Source of the DNA: an uncultured Collinsella sp.
GTDB lineage: Bacteria; Actinomycetota; Coriobacteriia; Coriobacteriales; Coriobacteriaceae
DNA length: 7,621 bases
Assembly: GCA_900545905.1 (NCBI GenBank)
Contig: URBA01000066.1
Location: forward strand, 1 to 7,621
Reading direction: 5' to 3'
Position 1 is the first letter of the stretch, and every line of letters starts with the position of its first letter. Shown in pieces: positions 5,671 through 7,621 of the stretch. The translations under genes and the position numbers were made by a program. The notes under the pieces were generated by a model, which was given only the letters and a program-made list of their open reading frames with translations, ran no database searches and had not been told where the DNA came from.

Positions 5671-7101
5671 ATGGCGAACAACCATACCGCGGGCGCTGCC
5701 GCCCGCACCTTCGCGCCCAGCGAGCTTTGCCAGCGCATGCTGGCCAAAACCAGCAAGGGCACCTGCGGTCCCTGCATCCTGTATCTTGAGGATGGGACCA
5801 TTTTTTATGGACGTGCATGCGGTGCCGAGGGTACCGCGACCGGCGAAGTCTGCTTCAACACCTCGCTCGAGGGCTACTTTGAGGTCATGACCGACCCGAG
5901 TTATGCCGGCCAAATCGTAACCATGACCTATCCGCAGATCGGCAACTACGGTATCGACGAGGCCGACGTCCAGTCGGCCTTCCCCGGCGACGCCGTGCGC
6001 CCTGCGAGCGCTCCGGCTATGCGCGGCATGATCGTTCGCGACATGTGCGCCACGCCTTCTAACTGGCGCTCGGCCGTCAGCGTGCCGGAGTACCTGCGCG
6101 CTCACGGCATCGTCGCTATCGAGGGTGTCGACACCCGCGCTCTGGTGCGCCATCTGCGCGACAATGGTTCCAAGATGGGCATTATCTCGACCGAGATCTT
6201 CGACGTCGACGAGCTTGCCGAGCGTCTGGCCGCAGCGCCCACGCTGGTAGGCGAGAACCTGGTCAAGACCGTAAGCTGCCCCGCGCCTCACGAGTTTGTG
6301 GCCGCCGACCTGCCTGCCACGCATGACTTTGCGCTTTCGGCTGCCGCTCCTGCCCGTCACAAAGTGGTTGCCTACGACTGCGGTGTGAAGCGCGGCATTC
6401 TGGAGGGCCTGGTGCGCGCCGGCTGCGATCTTACCGTCGTGCCGTGGGATACGCCAGCTCAGCAGGTGCTCGACATGAATCCCGATGGCGTCTTTTTGTC
6501 CAACGGCCCCGGCGACCCCGACGCCGTGGTGGAGACCTACGAGCAGGTGCAGCAGCTGATCGGCAAGGTGCCGGTCTTTGGTATTTGTCTTGGTCACCAG
6601 ATGATCAGCCTGGCCTGCGGCGCCCAGATGGAAAAGCTTAAGTTTGGTCACCGCGGTGGCAACCAGCCGGTCATGAACCTGGTAAGCCGTCGCGTGGAGA
6701 TCACCGCGCAAAACCATGGCTTTGGCCTGCTGTTTCCCAGCCTGGGCAAGCTTGTCCCCGAGCTTTCGGGCGGCGAGACCGAGCATGCGGGCGATGGCGA
6801 TCTGCGCGTCTGGGTGCGCCGTGGCATCGCGCCCGTCGTGATGAACGAGCGTTTCGGCCGCATTCGCCTGACGCACGTGAACCTCAACGACGGCACGGCC
6901 GAGGGCATCCAGCTGCTCGACGCCCCGTGCTTCTCGGTCCAGTACCACCCCGAGGCCTCGCCCGGCCCCACCGACGCCCACTATCTCTTTACCGCCTTTA
7001 CGCGACTCATGGACGGCGAGGAGAACTATCTGGACATCGACACCGCGAAGGACCGCCTCGCTGGCTGGAACTTTGCCGAGACTGCGACCGAGGAGAACTA
7101 A
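5671..7101 (+). CDS. carA: Carbamoyl phosphate synthase small (glutaminase) subunit
   Basis: CarA hydrolyses glutamine and passes ammonia through a tunnel to CarB, which makes carbamoyl phosphate for pyrimidine and arginine synthesis. The product is 476 residues, longer than the usual 360-390. Seen: an N-terminal extension of about 33 residues before LYLEDGT (37-43), the conserved N-domain segment FEVMTDPSYAGQIV (70-83), EGVDTRALVRHLR (151-163), then a class I amidotransferase domain with SNGPGDP (277-283), nucleophile Cys306 in GICLGHQ (304-310), NHGF (348-351) and the catalytic pair His426/Glu428 in QYHPEASPGP. Between NHGF and THVNLND (401-407) about 49 residues replace the usual dozen or so. 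A charged tail of about 27 residues follows the normal end. All catalytic residues are kept, so it should be active. Translation is probably repressed by PyrR through the leader hairpin. carB follows after one base. Confidence 0.96.
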   Translation: MANNHTAGAAARTFAPSELCQRMLAKTSKGTCGPCILYLEDGTIFYGRACGAEGTATGEVCFNTSLEGYFEVMTDPSYAGQIVTMTYPQIGNYGIDEADVQSAFPGDAVRPASAPAMRGMIVRDMCATPSNWRSAVSVPEYLRAHGIVAIEGVDTRALVRHLRDNGSKMGIISTEIFDVDELAERLAAAPTLVGENLVKTVSCPAPHEFVAADLPATHDFALSAAAPARHKVVAYDCGVKRGILEGLVRAGCDLTVVPWDTPAQQVLDMNPDGVFLSNGPGDPDAVVETYEQVQQLIGKVPVFGICLGHQMISLACGAQMEKLKFGHRGGNQPVMNLVSRRVEITAQNHGFGLLFPSLGKLVPELSGGETEHAGDGDLRVWVRRGIAPVVMNERFGRIRLTHVNLNDGTAEGIQLLDAPCFSVQYHPEASPGPTDAHYLFTAFTRLMDGEENYLDIDTAKDRLAGWNFAETATEEN

Positions 7102-7102
7102 T

Positions 7103-7621
7103 ATGCCTAAACGTACTGACATCAAGCGTATCCTCGTCATCGGTTCGGGCCCCATCGTCATTGGCCAGGCCTGCGAGTTTGACTATTCCGGCGCCCAGGC
7201 CTGCAAGGTGCTCAAGGAGGATGGCTTTGAGGTCATCCTGGTCAACTCCAACCCGGCGACTATCATGACTGACCCGGGCCTGGCCGACCGCACCTATGTC
7301 GAGCCCATCACCGCTGAATTTATCGAGCGCGTGATCAAGAAGGAGCGCCCGGACGCGCTGCTGCCCACGCTGGGCGGTCAGACCGGCCTCAATGCCGCCG
7401 TCGAGTTGGCGAAGGACGGCACACTCGATAAGTACGGCGTCGAGATGATCGGCTGCGACCTTGCCGCCATCGAGCGCGGCGAGGACCGCAAGCTCTTTAA
7501 CGAGGCCATGGCCGAGATCGGCCTGGAGGTCGCGCGCTCGGGCTATGCCTACAGCGTGGAAGACGCCGAGGCCATCGCCGAACGCGTGGGCTACCCCTGT
7601 GTGCTGCGTCCGAGCTTTACC
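7103..7621 (+). CDS. carB: Carbamoyl phosphate synthase large subunit, N-terminal part (3' end outside window)
   Basis: CarB uses ammonia from CarA, bicarbonate and two ATP to make carbamoyl phosphate. The frame opens at ATG 7103 and stays open for 173 codons to the right edge; the full family is about 1,060-1,080 residues. Seen: GSGPIVIGQACEFDYSG (14-30), NSNPATIMTD (48-57), PTLGGQTGLN (88-97), the ATP-grasp entry region with IERGEDRKLF (123-132), and RPSFT at the edge, the start of the ATP-binding loop. AGGAG (7091-7095) inside the end of carA lies 7 nt before the ATG, and only base 7102 separates it from the carA stop, so translation is probably coupled, suiting a heterodimeric complex made in equal amounts. 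Confidence 0.97.
   Translation, partial: MPKRTDIKRILVIGSGPIVIGQACEFDYSGAQACKVLKEDGFEVILVNSNPATIMTDPGLADRTYVEPITAEFIERVIKKERPDALLPTLGGQTGLNAAVELAKDGTLDKYGVEMIGCDLAAIERGEDRKLFNEAMAEIGLEVARSGYAYSVEDAEAIAERVGYPCVLRPSFT

Noticed and set aside
5575..5789. Short leader frames upstream of carA (ATG 5575, five codons; ATG 5589, 66 codons)
   Set aside because: Neither has a ribosome binding site, both start upstream of the likely transcription start, and the longer one overlaps carA out of frame with no recognisable protein.
9..7156. A 16-base identical stretch shared by purA (near 9-24) and carB (near 7139-7154)
   Set aside because: Both copies encode G-S-G-P with the organism's preferred codons in unrelated proteins, so convergence of codon use explains it; no other sign of a repeat.
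5623..7161. 512-codon open frame on the minus strand antisense to carA
   Set aside because: carA has all its catalytic motifs on the + strand; the minus-strand translation is low-complexity and rich in His, Arg, Gly and Ala, typical of a shadow frame.

Overview
The window is a compact, GC-rich bacterial housekeeping segment with every supported gene on the + strand. Strong GC3 bias, short spacers and the protein sequences suggest an actinobacterium of the class Coriobacteriia, possibly Collinsella or a close relative. That placement is inference from sequence style; there is no rRNA or other marker gene here to confirm it.

Layout: the left edge holds the C-terminal part of purA (adenylosuccinate synthetase, ends 482). 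A 118-bp spacer (483-600) with two mutually exclusive perfect stems leads to purD (GAR synthetase, 601-1905, TTG start). A Nudix hydrolase of the ADP-ribose pyrophosphatase type (1927-2622) follows 21 bp later and is probably co-transcribed with purD. A 12-bp hairpin (2635-2673) separates this from a one-piece ABC exporter (2705-4477) and a single-pass membrane protein of unknown function (4497-5459), which lie 19 bp apart and end at a clear intrinsic terminator (5469-5510). A 161-bp AT-richer leader (5510-5670) then precedes carA (5671-7101) and carB (7103 to the right edge, incomplete), separated by one base.

Functionally the window joins purine synthesis (PurA, PurD) to the entry step of pyrimidine and arginine synthesis (CarAB, carbamoyl phosphate). 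The most informative regulatory element is directly upstream of carA: a hairpin matching the PyrR binding-loop consensus, with its lower stem covering the Shine-Dalgarno sequence. This predicts repression of translation by PyrR when uridine nucleotides are plentiful, with no terminator/antiterminator pair needed.

I found no mobile element, CRISPR array, tRNA, rRNA, toxin-antitoxin or defence genes, and no evidence of a wholly new system. The points worth a second look are the PyrR-type leader, an insertion of roughly 35 residues in the CarA glutaminase domain, the competing stems before purD, a Nudix protein lacking the proline used to recognise ADP-ribose enzymes, and the uncharacterised membrane protein. 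No spacer exceeds 300 bp.
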